Origin: Nonomuraea sp. SYSU D8015
GTDB taxonomy: Bacteria; Actinomycetota; Actinomycetes; Streptosporangiales; Streptosporangiaceae
Assembly: GCF_008065375.1 (NCBI RefSeq)
Contig: NZ_VJYI01000006.1
Span: 434,001-498,000, forward strand
Length of the DNA stretch: 64,000 nucleotides
Direction of reading: 5' to 3'
Within the stretch, counting starts at the first letter, position 1. Each line of letters opens with the position of its first letter. Shown here piece by piece: positions 1-9,416 of this stretch. The translations under genes and the position numbers were made by a program. The notes under the pieces were generated by a model that saw only the letters and a list, made by a program, of their open reading frames with translations, was not told where the DNA came from and made no database searches.

Positions 1-657
1 GACGATGTCCTCGGCGGTGTCCATGGGGTCGATCGACGGGTGCAGCAGCCCGCCGGCCTCCAGATCGAGCATCTCGCCGAAGATGTTGGTGTGGGCGGCG
101 TCGATGTCGGCCAGCCGCTGCCCCTCGCTGATCATCGGGTGCATCTCGCCGGTCTCGGCGTCCACCAGATAGGCCGCGAACGCCCCCGCGTCCCTGCGGA
201 ACAACGTGTTGGACAGCGAGCAGTCGCCCCAGTAGAAGCCGTTCAGGTGCAGCCGCACCAGCAGCACGGCCAGCGCGTCCAGCAGCCGGGTCAGGGTGTC
301 CGGGCGCAGAGTGCCCGACATGACCGCGCGGTAGGGCAGTGAGAACTGCAGGTGCCTGGTGATCAGGGCCGCGTCCAGGCCCTCGTCGCGGCCGGTGACG
401 TACGCGACCGGCTCCACGGCCGGCGCGTCGAGCCGGGCCAGGTCCCACAACAACTGGTATTCGCGCTTGGCGTAGCGCTCACTGATCTCCTTGATCGCGT
501 ACACCTTGCCGGAGAGCCGGGCGAAGCGCACCACGTGCCGCGAGATGCCGCGCGGGAGATCGACCAGATGGTGTTGCGGCCAGTCTGCGAGAGGAACGTC
601 CCAGGGGAGGCGGAGGAGGTCGGAGTCGCCGAGCGCGCCAGTGATCTGCAGGGGCAT
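1..657 (-). CDS. DUF4032 domain-containing protein (partial, C-terminus outside window)
   Basis: The minus-strand frame is open from an ATG at 657 to the window edge (219 codons). The translation carries the DUF4032 hallmarks: LLRLPWD near residue 15, LPRGISRHVVRF, VYAIKEI, LITRHLQFSLPYRA, GFYWGDCSLSNTLFRR and AYLVDAETGE. The GDCSLSN and VDAETG stretches look like the catalytic and metal-binding loops of an atypical kinase fold (RIO/InaA-like). That biochemistry is inference; the family is uncharacterised. The next gene starts divergently only 22 bp away, so at least one of the two is probably transcribed with little or no leader. The 3' end lies left of base 1. Confidence 0.85.
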   Translation of the reverse strand, partial: MPLQITGALGDSDLLRLPWDVPLADWPQHHLVDLPRGISRHVVRFARLSGKVYAIKEISERYAKREYQLLWDLARLDAPAVEPVAYVTGRDEGLDAALITRHLQFSLPYRAVMSGTLRPDTLTRLLDALAVLLVRLHLNGFYWGDCSLSNTLFRRDAGAFAAYLVDAETGEMHPMISEGQRLADIDAAHTNIFGEMLDLEAGGLLHPSIDPMDTAEDIV

Positions 658-679
658 TTGCTCAGGATATGGTGCATCG

Positions 680-2260
680 GTGGACGAGTTTCTCAAGTGG
701 TACTTTTCTGACCGTCCTGTCCTCGCCCAGTTCCTGGGGGCGGACGGCTACGATCACACACTTGGCGATTTCACCGCCTCCGCCTGGGCCGCCCGCGAGC
801 GTGAAGAGCTCCGCTGGTTAAAGCGCCTCTCGGCGGCCGAGCCCGCGTCCCCGGACGACCAGATCGACAGAGACCTCGTCCTCTCGCAGCTGAGGGGCTC
901 CATCGCGATGGCGTCCTGGCCAGACTGGCGGCGTGACCCGGCCCCCTACCTCTCGGCGATCTTCAACTCGATGTACACGCCGTTCCAGCGCCGGCTCAAG
1001 CCGGAGCCCGAGCTCGTCTCGGCCGCCGTCTCCCGGCTGGCCGAGGTGCCCGGCGTGCTGGCGGCCTGCAGGGCCAACCTGGACCCCGACCTCGCCGCGC
1101 CGCTGCTCGTCCAGCGCGGGCTCGGCCAGGCCCGCACCGGCCGCCACTTCCTCACGAAGACCGTCCCCGGCATGGTCGAGGACCCTGAGCTTCGCGCGAA
1201 GCTGGCCACCGCCGCCGAGCCTGCCGCCGAGGCGTTCGACACGCTTGTCACGTTCCTGGAGGAGTTCCAGTGCGGCGGCACCTGGCGGATGGGGGAGAAG
1301 CTCTACTCCACGCTGCTGCGCGAGCGCGAGCTCCTCGGGTACGGCGCCGCCGAACTGCACGAGAAGGGCAAGGCCGCCTGGGCCGAGCTGGACGCCAGGA
1401 TGCGCCAGGTGGCGGTCCGGGTCGACGGGAGCGAGGACTGGCGGGCGGCGATGGAGGTCCTCATGGACGACCATCCGCCGACCCTGGCGGACATGCGGGC
1501 CGAGTACGAAGCCGAGACCCGGCGGGCCAGGGACTTCGTGAAGGAGCGCGACCTGGTGACGTTCGCCGACGGCGAGGAATGCCACGTGCTGCCGTCCGCC
1601 GAGTACGCGCGGCCGATCCTGTCCGTCGCCCACTACCTGGCGCCGCCGCCGCTGAGCAGCTCGCGGACCGGCGTCTTCTTCGTGCCGTACACGCCCGACG
1701 ACTTCACCCCCGAGCAGGTGCGCCAGCGCCTCCGTACGAACTCGCGGGCCCAGATGCCGTCGATCGCCGTCCACGAGGCGTACCCGGGGCACCACTGGCA
1801 CCTGTCGTACATGGCGGGCAACTGCCGCACGGTCAGGAAGGTCTTCCGGACGCCGTACTTCACCGAGGGCTGGGCCCTGTACGTCGAGAAGTTGCTGCAC
1901 GAGCAGGGCTACTTCGACACCCCGGCCACCGAGCTGGCCCACCTGGACTGCCGCATCTTCCGCGCCGCCAGGATCGTCGTGGACACGGCCCTGCACTGTG
2001 AGGACATGTCCATCGAGGAGGCGGAGACGTTCATGGCCACGAAGGCGTCGCTGTCGCCCGGCACCGCCCAGGGCGAGGTCAGCCGCTACTGCGCCTGGCC
2101 CACGCAGGCGCCCGCCTACCTCACCGGCGCCCTCGAGATCGACCGCATCCGCGCGTCGTTCCGGGGCTCGCTGAAGGAGTTCCACGACCGCATCGCGGGC
2201 TCCGGCGGCCTGCCGCTGGGCCTGGCGGCTAGGGTCTGCGAGGGAACCGCGGCGGGTTGA
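680..2260 (+). CDS. DUF885 family protein (putative metallopeptidase-like)
   Basis: This 526-residue protein starts at GTG 680 (fMDEFLKWYF); the frame stays open further upstream, but family-like sequence begins here. The DUF885 signature HEAYPGHHW is followed by TEGWALYVEKL about 30 residues later, an HExxH-like arrangement of candidate zinc ligands plus a downstream Glu. The family contains predicted metal-dependent peptidases; the substrate here is unknown. There is no signal peptide, so it is presumably cytosolic. No convincing Shine-Dalgarno precedes the GTG. A GGATAT element at 665-670 could act as a -10 and give an almost leaderless message. The last 32 bases overlap the convergent aldolase gene. 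Confidence 0.85.
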   Translation: MDEFLKWYFSDRPVLAQFLGADGYDHTLGDFTASAWAAREREELRWLKRLSAAEPASPDDQIDRDLVLSQLRGSIAMASWPDWRRDPAPYLSAIFNSMYTPFQRRLKPEPELVSAAVSRLAEVPGVLAACRANLDPDLAAPLLVQRGLGQARTGRHFLTKTVPGMVEDPELRAKLATAAEPAAEAFDTLVTFLEEFQCGGTWRMGEKLYSTLLRERELLGYGAAELHEKGKAAWAELDARMRQVAVRVDGSEDWRAAMEVLMDDHPPTLADMRAEYEAETRRARDFVKERDLVTFADGEECHVLPSAEYARPILSVAHYLAPPPLSSSRTGVFFVPYTPDDFTPEQVRQRLRTNSRAQMPSIAVHEAYPGHHWHLSYMAGNCRTVRKVFRTPYFTEGWALYVEKLLHEQGYFDTPATELAHLDCRIFRAARIVVDTALHCEDMSIEEAETFMATKASLSPGTAQGEVSRYCAWPTQAPAYLTGALEIDRIRASFRGSLKEFHDRIAGSGGLPLGLAARVCEGTAAG

Positions 2261-2864
2261 GCGAGCGTTCGACCACCGCGGCGAGCTGCTCCTCCGTCAG
2301 GACGGTCGGCTTGCCGACGCCGAGCCCGCGCACGTAGACCTCGCAGAGCCACTCCAGCAGCCGGGTGGCCTCGAACGCCTGCTCCAGCGTCGCCCCGATG
2401 GTCACCCCGCCGTGGTTGGCCATCAGGGCGGCCTGCTTGCCCTCCAGCGCCGCCCGCACGTTGGCGGCCAGCTCCGGGGTGCCGTACGTGGCGTACTCGG
2501 CGACCTTGACCACGCCGCCGAGCAGCAGCGCGTTGTAGTGCACCGGCGGCAGCTCGGTCATGGTGGTGGCCACGACCGTGCCGAACACCGAGTGCGTGTG
2601 CACGACGGCCTGGGCGGCGGTGGTCTCGTAGACCGCCAGGTGCATGGGGGTCTCACTGGACGGCTGCAGCTCGCCCTCCACGAGGTATCCCTCGACGTCC
2701 ACGATCGGGCACATCTCCGGGGTGAGCTTGTCGAGCGCCGCCCCCGACGGGGTGACCGCCACCAGGTCGCCCTGGCGCACGCTCAGGTTGCCCGACGTGC
2801 CGATGACCAGGCCGAGCTCGACGGCCCGCCGTCCGTACTCGCACAGCTGCTCGCGGAGGCTCAT
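2229..2864 (-). CDS. Class II aldolase/adducin family protein
   Basis: A 211-residue single-domain protein of the L-fuculose-1-phosphate aldolase type, the normal length for the family. Visible motifs are TSGNLS (23-28), SSETPMH with the likely catalytic Glu71, HTH (His89, His91) and NHGG with His151; the three His are the expected zinc ligands. Family members cleave sugar phosphates to DHAP and an aldehyde, or act as epimerases or decarboxylases; the substrate is not readable. It lies 37 bp downstream of the TetR gene on the same strand, with its own palindrome in that gap. Opposite runs a PfkB kinase gene, so kinase then aldolase is a plausible catabolic order. Confidence 0.85.
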   Translation of the reverse strand: MSLREQLCEYGRRAVELGLVIGTSGNLSVRQGDLVAVTPSGAALDKLTPEMCPIVDVEGYLVEGELQPSSETPMHLAVYETTAAQAVVHTHSVFGTVVATTMTELPPVHYNALLLGGVVKVAEYATYGTPELAANVRAALEGKQAALMANHGGVTIGATLEQAFEATRLLEWLCEVYVRGLGVGKPTVLTEEQLAAVVERSLNPPRFPRRP

Positions 2865-2876
2865 AGGCTGGCAATG

Positions 2877-2894
2877 TAGTCGGTCGTCCGAAAT
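2877..2894. promoter_or_regulatory. Probable TetR operator upstream of aldolase gene
   Basis: TAGTCGGTCGTCCGAAAT contains the palindrome TCGG-TCGT-CCGA. Its first half repeats the element at 3507-3524 (TAGTCGG then CGTC, one base different between them). It lies 12 bp before the aldolase ATG, in the short gap behind the TetR gene, which suggests separate control of the aldolase. Assignment to the neighbouring TetR is inference. Confidence 0.5.
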
Positions 2895-2901
2895 ACAGCA
2901 A

Positions 2902-3486
2902 TCAGAGCCGGTCGATCGCCTGCAGCATGAGTCGTTCGAGGTCGACCCTGGTCAGCCGGCCCGGATAGAGCAGCAGGTGCAGGCTGAGGCCGTCGACCAG
3001 GGCGAGCAGGTGCTCGGTCAGGTCGTCGAGGTTGTCGTCCGTGCGCAGCTCGCCGGCCGCACGGGCCTGGCCCAGCAGGTCGCGTACGACGGCCCGCAGC
3101 TCGGCCGCCTCCGCCCGCTGCACCTCGGCCAGCCGCTCCGAGGCCAGGCTCCGGCTCCAGAAGCTGACCTCCAGGCGGCTCTCCTGGGTGCGCTCGGCGT
3201 CCAGCGGCAGGTTGTCCAGCAGCAGCTCGCGCAGGGCCGCCAGCCCCGACACGCCCTCGACCTTGCGGGTGAGCCGCGCCCGGATGCGCTGGTGGGACTG
3301 GCGCAGCGCGGACAGCAGGATCTCGTCCTTGTCGGCGAAGTAGTGCGCGAGCACCCCGTTGGAGTAGCCGGCCTCCTTGGCGATGGCGCGGGTGGTCGCG
3401 GCGTCGATGCCGTCCCTGACGATCACCCGGCGGGCGGCCGACAGCACCTCGCGCCTGCGCTCGTCGTGATCGACGATCTTCGGCAT
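2902..3486 (-). CDS. TetR/AcrR family transcriptional regulator
   Basis: 194 residues. The N-terminal TetR DNA-binding domain includes ATTRAIAKEAGYSNGVLAHYF, reaching into the recognition helix, and KDEILLSAL follows. The remainder is the all-helical ligand-binding domain. A GGAGG sits 7-8 bases before the ATG. It is transcribed away from the PfkB kinase and aminotransferase genes and followed by the aldolase gene. Related palindromes flank it on both sides, so I infer that it represses both the kinase operon and the aldolase. The inducer is probably a metabolite of the compound degraded by these genes. Confidence 0.92.
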   Translation of the reverse strand: MPKIVDHDERRREVLSAARRVIVRDGIDAATTRAIAKEAGYSNGVLAHYFADKDEILLSALRQSHQRIRARLTRKVEGVSGLAALRELLLDNLPLDAERTQESRLEVSFWSRSLASERLAEVQRAEAAELRAVVRDLLGQARAAGELRTDDNLDDLTEHLLALVDGLSLHLLLYPGRLTRVDLERLMLQAIDRL

Positions 3487-3497
3487 CGAATCCTCCG

Positions 3498-3527
3498 TTG
3501 ACTTTTTAGTCGGACGTCTGTCTATTT
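3498..3527 (+). promoter_or_regulatory. Promoter of kinase-aminotransferase operon with overlapping TetR operator
   Basis: TTGACT (3498-3503), an 18-bp spacer and TATTTA (3522-3527) form a sigma-70-like promoter whose start would fall at or next to the kinase ATG at 3533. No Shine-Dalgarno precedes that ATG, so the message is probably leaderless. The imperfect 18-bp palindrome TAGTCGGACGTCTGTCTA (3507-3524) covers the spacer and part of the -10, the expected place for repression. Two smaller inverted repeats, GACTTTTTAGTC and GTCTATTTAGAC, flank it. Confidence 0.55.
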
Positions 3528-3532
3528 AGACT

Positions 3533-4446
<914 letters not shown>

Positions 4447-4450
<4 letters not shown>

Positions 4451-5661
4451 ACGACGCCGAACTCCGCCAGCGTGCCGCCAAAGTGATCCCCGGCGGCATG
4501 TACGGGCACCTCAACGCCGCCATCTTCGCCCCCGGCTACCCGCAGTTCTTCGAGCGCGCCGAGGGCTGCAGGCAGTGGGACGTGAACGGCCGCGAGTACA
4601 TCGACTTCATGTGCAGCTGGGGCCCGATCGTGCTGGGACACAAGCACCCGCGCGTGGAGGAGGCCGCCGCCCGCCAGGCCGCGCTCGGCGACTGCCTCAA
4701 CGGCCCCGGCCCGATCATGGTGGAGCTGGCCGAGCTGCTCGTGGACACCATCCCCAGCGCCGACTGGGCGATGTTCTCCAAGAACGGCACCGACGCCACC
4801 ACGCAGGCTCTCATGGTCGCCAGGGCCGCGACCGGGAAGACCAAGGTGCTGATGGCGCACGGCGCCTACCACGGGGCCGACCCCTGGTGCACGCCGTCGC
4901 CCTCCGGCACGACGCCGAACGAGCGGGCCGACCTCGTCGAGTTCACCTACAACTCCCTGGAGTCGCTGGAGGCCGCGGCGGCCACCGTGGAGGGGGACGT
5001 CGCGGCGATCATCGTGACGCCGTTCAAGCACGACTCGTTCGAGGACCAGGAGTTGGTCGAGCCCGCCTTCGCACGCGGCGCCCGGGCCCTGGCCGACCGC
5101 CTCGGCGCGGCATTGGTGATCGACGACGTGCGGGCCGGCTTCCGGATCGACCTGCGGGGATCCTGGGAGCCGTACGGGGTGCGCCCGGACCTGACGGCCT
5201 GGTCCAAGGCCATGGCCAACGGCTACGCGATCGCCGCCGTCACCGGCACCGACGCCCTCCGCGGCCCCGCCCAGACCCTCTACTCGACCGGCTCCTTCTG
5301 GTTCTCGGCGGTCGCGATGGCCGCGGCCAAGGCCACCATCGAGACCCTGCGCGACACCGACGGCATCACGGCCATGGAACGCGCGGGCACGCTCCTGCGA
5401 GAGGGCCTGTACGAGCAGGCCAAGTCCCATGGTTTCGTGGTCAACCAGACCGGGCCGGTCACCATCCCGTGGCTCAGCTTCGACGGCGACGCCGACCTGT
5501 CCGTGGCGATGCACTGGAGCGACGCCTGCCTGCGCCACGGGGTCTACCTGCACCCCTGGCACAACTGGTTCATGTCGGCCGCCCACACGGAGGAGGACGT
5601 CGCCAAGGCCCTGGAGGGCACCGATCAGGCCTTCGCCGAAACCCGCGCCCACTTCGGCTGA
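4447..5661 (+). CDS. Class III aminotransferase (glutamate-1-semialdehyde aminomutase-like)
   Basis: A 404-residue PLP enzyme of fold type I. IDDVRAG near 225-231 holds the pyridine-N aspartate, and WSKAMANGY places the Schiff-base lysine at 254. NGTDATTQA (about 113-121) is the phosphate-binding stretch. It resembles GSA aminomutase-like aminotransferases, but the setting (PfkB kinase upstream by 4-nt overlap, sugar importer downstream) argues for catabolism of an amino-containing carbohydrate rather than haem synthesis. The substrate is unknown. About 150 bp separate it from the ngcE-like gene, which has its own promoter. Confidence 0.88.
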
Positions 5662-5742
5662 CCGCCCTCACACCCGGGTGTCCGTCACCGTCGTCTATCT
5701 ACGTAAGGAGTCACGGCAAGGTCACGGCTCGATTGCACCCTC

Positions 5743-5801
5743 TTGACGCAGGTCAGGGGCCGTCCGTACCTTCGGGCAAAACGTTTAGGAAACTTTCCTA
5801 A
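5743..5801 (+). promoter_or_regulatory. Promoter and palindromic operator of the ngcEFG-like operon
   Basis: TTGACG (5743-5748) and TACCTT (5767-5772) are 18 bp apart. Just downstream, at 5785-5801, is TTAGGAAACTTTCCTAA, a complete palindrome around a single central base. It ends 14 bp before the ATG and adjoins the AAGGAG ribosome site. Its position after the transcription start suggests a roadblock repressor. The TTAGGAAA/TTTCCTAA form resembles operators of ROK-family sugar repressors; that assignment is from memory and unverified, and no ROK gene is in the window. Confidence 0.6.
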
Positions 5802-5815
5802 TCAAGGAGCCCCCC

Positions 5816-7255
5816 ATGACCCACCCGGGCGAGATCACGCGGCGTCAATTGCTCCGCCGCATCGGCCTGACCGCGTTCGCAGCCGGCCCCGGCGCGGGCC
5901 TGCTGAGCGCCTGCGCCACCGCGGGAACGGGCGGCGATCCCGCCCCCGCTCCCGCGGTCACGCTCTCCGCGGACCCGAAGAATCCGTTCGGCGTCGACGC
6001 CAAGAAGCCGCTCGAAGTGGTGATCTTCAGCGGCGGGTACGGCGACGCGTACGCCAAGGACCTGCACGAGGAGCTCTACAAGAAGGCGTTCCCCGGTGTG
6101 ACCGTCAAGCACACGGCCACCCAGCAGATCGGCACCCAGCTCCGCCCGCGCTTCGTCGCCGGGGACGCGCCCGACGTGCTCAACAACTCCGGCCCCGAGT
6201 CGATGGACCTGGCCGCGCTGGCCGCGGAGGGGCACCTGGCGGACCTGGCCCCGCTGTTCGACGCGCCGTCGGTGGACGACCCGGCCAAGAAGGTGCGTGA
6301 CACCGTCACGCCCGCCGTGCTCGACAACGCCAAGATCAACGGCAAGGACCTGGTGCTCAACTACACCGTCTCCCACCGTGCGCTCTGGTACAACGCCAAG
6401 CTGTTCGCGTCCAAGGGCTGGCAGGTGCCGAAGACCTGGGCCGAGTTCACGGCCCTGGGCGACACGGCGAAGCAGGAGGGCATCCTGCTGTTCGCGTACC
6501 CCGGACTGAAGGGCCCGTACTACCAGCTCTGGAACGTCCTCTACACCGCCGCCAAGATCGGCGGCAACCAGGTCATCATCGACATCGACAACCTGGTGGA
6601 CAACGCCTGGAACGCCGAGCCCATGAAGCAGGCGGTGACGGCGTGGGCCGACATCCAGGCGAAATACGGCGACAAGGCGTACTTCGGCCTCGACCACACC
6701 CAGACCCAGATCAAGCACCTGCAGAACGAGGTGCTGTTCTACCCTGTCGGGTCCTGGATCGAGAACGAGATGGAGAAGGACAAGCCGCAGGACTTCGAAT
6801 ACGCCATCGCCCCCATTCCCGACGTCACCGCGGCCGACAAGATGCCGTACGGCGCCATCCAGGTGGGCGTCGGCGAGAACTTCGTCGTGGCCGCCAAGGG
6901 CAAGAACCCGCAGGGCGGCCTCGAATACCTGCGCCTCATGCTGTCCAAGGAAGGCGCGCGCGGCTTCACCGAGAAGACCAAGAACGTCACGGTGGTCAAC
7001 GGCGCCGCCGAGGGCGTGGACCTGCCCGCCGGTCTGAAGAGCGCCGCGAAGGCGCAGGACGCGGCCGGCCAGAACATCATCACCGAGGCCCGTTTCGAGG
7101 GCTGGTACAAAGAGCTCTTCGACTACGGCACCGAGCAGATCAACGTGGTCATGGCCGGCCGGATCACCCCCGAGAAGTTCTGCGCCAACATGCAGAAGAA
7201 GGCCGACGCCGTCAAGAAGGACGACTCCGTGGCCAAGCAGACGCGGAGCCAGTAG
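5816..7255 (+). CDS. ngcE: N-acetylglucosamine/diacetylchitobiose ABC transporter substrate-binding lipoprotein (NgcE-like)
   Basis: A 479-residue family-1 extracellular solute-binding protein. The N-terminus has arginine pairs (TRRQLLRR, residues 8-15), a hydrophobic stretch and a lipobox LLSAC with Cys33, so it is a lipoprotein, possibly Tat-exported. The body (PVGSWIENEM, GAIQVGVGENFVV, EARFEGWYKELFDYG) matches my memory of the NgcE family that binds GlcNAc and chitobiose. Two permease genes follow within 3 bp each. As in known Ngc systems no ATPase is encoded locally, so a shared MsiK-type ATPase elsewhere would be needed. Chitin-derived sugar uptake is the likely role; the exact ligand is inferred. 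Confidence 0.82.
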   Translation: MTHPGEITRRQLLRRIGLTAFAAGPGAGLLSACATAGTGGDPAPAPAVTLSADPKNPFGVDAKKPLEVVIFSGGYGDAYAKDLHEELYKKAFPGVTVKHTATQQIGTQLRPRFVAGDAPDVLNNSGPESMDLAALAAEGHLADLAPLFDAPSVDDPAKKVRDTVTPAVLDNAKINGKDLVLNYTVSHRALWYNAKLFASKGWQVPKTWAEFTALGDTAKQEGILLFAYPGLKGPYYQLWNVLYTAAKIGGNQVIIDIDNLVDNAWNAEPMKQAVTAWADIQAKYGDKAYFGLDHTQTQIKHLQNEVLFYPVGSWIENEMEKDKPQDFEYAIAPIPDVTAADKMPYGAIQVGVGENFVVAAKGKNPQGGLEYLRLMLSKEGARGFTEKTKNVTVVNGAAEGVDLPAGLKSAAKAQDAAGQNIITEARFEGWYKELFDYGTEQINVVMAGRITPEKFCANMQKKADAVKKDDSVAKQTRSQ

Positions 7256-7258
7256 TCC

Positions 7259-8173
7259 ATGGTCAGGCTGCGCCGCTACGGGTTCGTCGCCGGATTCCTC
7301 GTCGTCCCCGTCGCCCTCTATTCGGTTTTCGTCATCAGCCCGTATCTCCAGGCGTTCCAGCTCTCGCTGACGAGCTGGAACGGCTATTCCTCGGTGGTGC
7401 GCTACGTCGGGCTGGACAACTTCGGCCGGCTGCTCGCCGACGGGGTCTTCTGGCAGGCACTGCGCAATCACGGGCTCCTGCTGCTCGTGCTGCCGATCGT
7501 GACCATCGTCATCGCGCTGTTCCTGTCGTTCCTGCTGAACCTGGGCGGGGGCACGCGCGGCGCGGGCATGAGGGGCGTCTGGGGGTCGAGGTTCTACCGC
7601 GTGGTGTTCTTCTTCCCCCAGGTCCTCGCCGTGGCCGTGGTCGGCGTGCTGTTCCAGGCGGTTTACCGGCCGGATGAGGACGGCGTGCTCAACGGCGTGC
7701 TCGCCAGGCTCGGCGCGGAGCCGGTGGGCTGGCTCACCGAGCCGGGGCTGGCGCTCTGGTCGATCATCGCGGTCATGGTCTGGCAGGCGGTCGGGTTCTA
7801 CGTCGTGCTCTTCTCGGCCGGGATGGCGGCCATCCCCAAGGACTACTTCGAGGCCGCGGCGCTGGACGGCGCCGGGCGGGTGCGGCTGTTCTTCTCGATC
7901 ACGCTGCCGCTGCTGCGCGACACCGTGCAGGTCGGGTGGATCTACCTCGGCATCGCCGCCTTCGACGGGTTCGCGCTGATCCAGGTGCTGGCGGGGGACA
8001 AGGGCGAGCCCGACGGCGCCACGACGATCCTGCCGGTCACCATCTACAAGACCGCCTTCGCCTACAACAAGGTCGGCTACGCCTCCGCGATGGGCGTGGC
8101 GCTGTTCTTCCTGACCGTGACGTTCGCCGTGCTGACCCTGCGCACGATACGGCGAGAGAAAGTCGAGCTCTAG
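7259..8173 (+). CDS. ngcF: Sugar ABC transporter permease (NgcF-like)
   Basis: 304 residues with about six membrane segments, beginning FVAGFLVVPVALYSVFVISPYLQAF, the usual MalF-type N-terminus. The cytoplasmic EAA loop reads DYFEAAALDGAGRVRLFFSITLP (residues about 197-219) and would contact the ATPase. It starts 3 bp after the stop of the binding-protein gene, within the same operon, and is followed by the second permease after 2 bp. It forms half of the membrane channel for an oligosaccharide importer. Confidence 0.88.
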   Translation: MVRLRRYGFVAGFLVVPVALYSVFVISPYLQAFQLSLTSWNGYSSVVRYVGLDNFGRLLADGVFWQALRNHGLLLLVLPIVTIVIALFLSFLLNLGGGTRGAGMRGVWGSRFYRVVFFFPQVLAVAVVGVLFQAVYRPDEDGVLNGVLARLGAEPVGWLTEPGLALWSIIAVMVWQAVGFYVVLFSAGMAAIPKDYFEAAALDGAGRVRLFFSITLPLLRDTVQVGWIYLGIAAFDGFALIQVLAGDKGEPDGATTILPVTIYKTAFAYNKVGYASAMGVALFFLTVTFAVLTLRTIRREKVEL

Positions 8174-8175
8174 AG

Positions 8176-9030
8176 ATGACCGCGCGTGACACGGGCAGGC
8201 CGCGGCTGGGCGTGCTCAACGGACTCTCCCACGTGGCGCTGGCGGTCTGGGCGCTGCTGATCGCCCTGCCGTTGCTGTGGACGTTCCTGGCGTCGTTCAA
8301 GACCAACACCGAGATCTTCGGCGACCCGCTGCAACTGCCGGGCGCGGTGCGGCTCGACTCGTGGGGGCGGGCCTGGGACAAGGCCCACATCGGGCAGTAC
8401 ATGCTCAACACGGTCGTCGTCGTGTTCTTCGGTACGGCGGGGACTATGGTGTTCGGGTCGATGGCGGCGTACGTGCTGGCCCGCTACCGGTTCGTCGGCA
8501 GCAGGCTGATCTACTACTACTTCGTCGCGGGGCTGGCGTTCCCGGTCTTCCTGGCGCTGGGGCCGCTCTTCTTCGTCGTCAGGCAGTTCGGCCTGCTGAA
8601 CTCGCACGTCGGCCTGGTGCTCGTCTACATCGCCTATTCGCTGCCGTTCACGGTGTTCTTCCTGGCGGCGTTCTTCCGCACGCTGCCGGACGCCGTCGCG
8701 GAGGCGGCGCTCATCGACGGCGCCTCGCACACCCGCACGTTCTTCCAGATCATGGTCCCCATGGCCCGGCCGGGCCTGATCAGCATCACCATCTTCAACG
8801 TGCTGGGCCAGTGGAACCAGTACCTGCTGCCGCTCGTCCTGCTGGCCGGTGACCCGGACAAATGGGTCATCACCCAGGGCATCGCCAAGATCTCCACGCT
8901 GGCGGGATACGAGGCGGACTGGCCCGGCCTCTTCGCCGCCCTGAGCATGACCATCCTCCCCGTAATGATCGTCTATATCGTCTTCCAGCGGCAGATCCAG
9001 TCCGGGCTCAGCTCGGGGTCGCTGAAATAA
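8176..9030 (+). CDS. ngcG: Sugar ABC transporter permease (NgcG-like)
   Basis: 284 residues, MalG-type. The ATG at 8176, directly behind the TAG of the previous gene, is the sensible start; the frame extends upstream only as antisense-like sequence. Six hydrophobic segments are visible, with the EAA loop AEAALIDGASHTRTFFQIMV near 175-195. The C-terminal QSGLSSGSLK resembles the usual G-S-K ending of MalG-family permeases. It is the partner of the NgcF-like permease. Confidence 0.88.
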   Translation: MTARDTGRPRLGVLNGLSHVALAVWALLIALPLLWTFLASFKTNTEIFGDPLQLPGAVRLDSWGRAWDKAHIGQYMLNTVVVVFFGTAGTMVFGSMAAYVLARYRFVGSRLIYYYFVAGLAFPVFLALGPLFFVVRQFGLLNSHVGLVLVYIAYSLPFTVFFLAAFFRTLPDAVAEAALIDGASHTRTFFQIMVPMARPGLISITIFNVLGQWNQYLLPLVLLAGDPDKWVITQGIAKISTLAGYEADWPGLFAALSMTILPVMIVYIVFQRQIQSGLSSGSLK

Positions 9031-9039
9031 GGTGAGGCC

Positions 9040-9315
9040 ATGGACGTCGAGAGCAAGCTCAAAGACCTGCCCGAATGGCGGCGCGAGGGCGACGAGATCC
9101 GCCGCACGGTCAACGCGCCCGACTTCCCCACCGCCATCCGCATCGTGGACGAGATCGCGGTCAAAGCCGAGGAGCTCAACCACCACCCCGACATCGACAT
9201 CCGCTGGCGCACGCTGCACCTGGCGCTGACGACCCACGACCAGGGCGGCCTGACCGACCTCGACTTCCGGCTGGCCGCCATCATCGACGACATCGCGGCG
9301 AAACACGGCGCTTGA
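9040..9315 (+). CDS. 4a-hydroxytetrahydrobiopterin dehydratase (pterin-4-alpha-carbinolamine dehydratase)
   Basis: 91 residues, the whole PCD domain. The active-site motif appears as NHHPDIDIRW (His48, His49, Pro50, Trp56) followed by TTHDQGGLTDLD with His66. It recycles the pterin cofactor of aromatic hydroxylases. It lies 9 bp after the second permease with a GGTGAGG ribosome site, so it is probably cotranscribed, although a link with sugar uptake is not obvious. No aromatic amino acid hydroxylase is in the window. Confidence 0.92.
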   Translation: MDVESKLKDLPEWRREGDEIRRTVNAPDFPTAIRIVDEIAVKAEELNHHPDIDIRWRTLHLALTTHDQGGLTDLDFRLAAIIDDIAAKHGA

Positions 9316-9416
9316 CCGACATCCCGCCAGATACTCTCCGTGTCGGTCCGGTCACTCGTTAGAGTGGTGCCCTGTCGCAGCCCTGCCTGCCGCGGCCCGG
9401 ACCTTGGGGAGTTCTC

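Noticed and set aside
818..2185. Long open minus-strand frame (455 codons) opposite the DUF885 gene
   Set aside because: It is Arg/Gly/Val/Leu-rich with no motif, and the opposite strand encodes a clear family. High G+C keeps antisense frames open.
5798..7471. 557-codon minus-strand frame opposite ngcE
   Set aside because: Antisense shadow of the binding-protein gene; composition is repetitive Val/Leu/Gly/Asp without domains.
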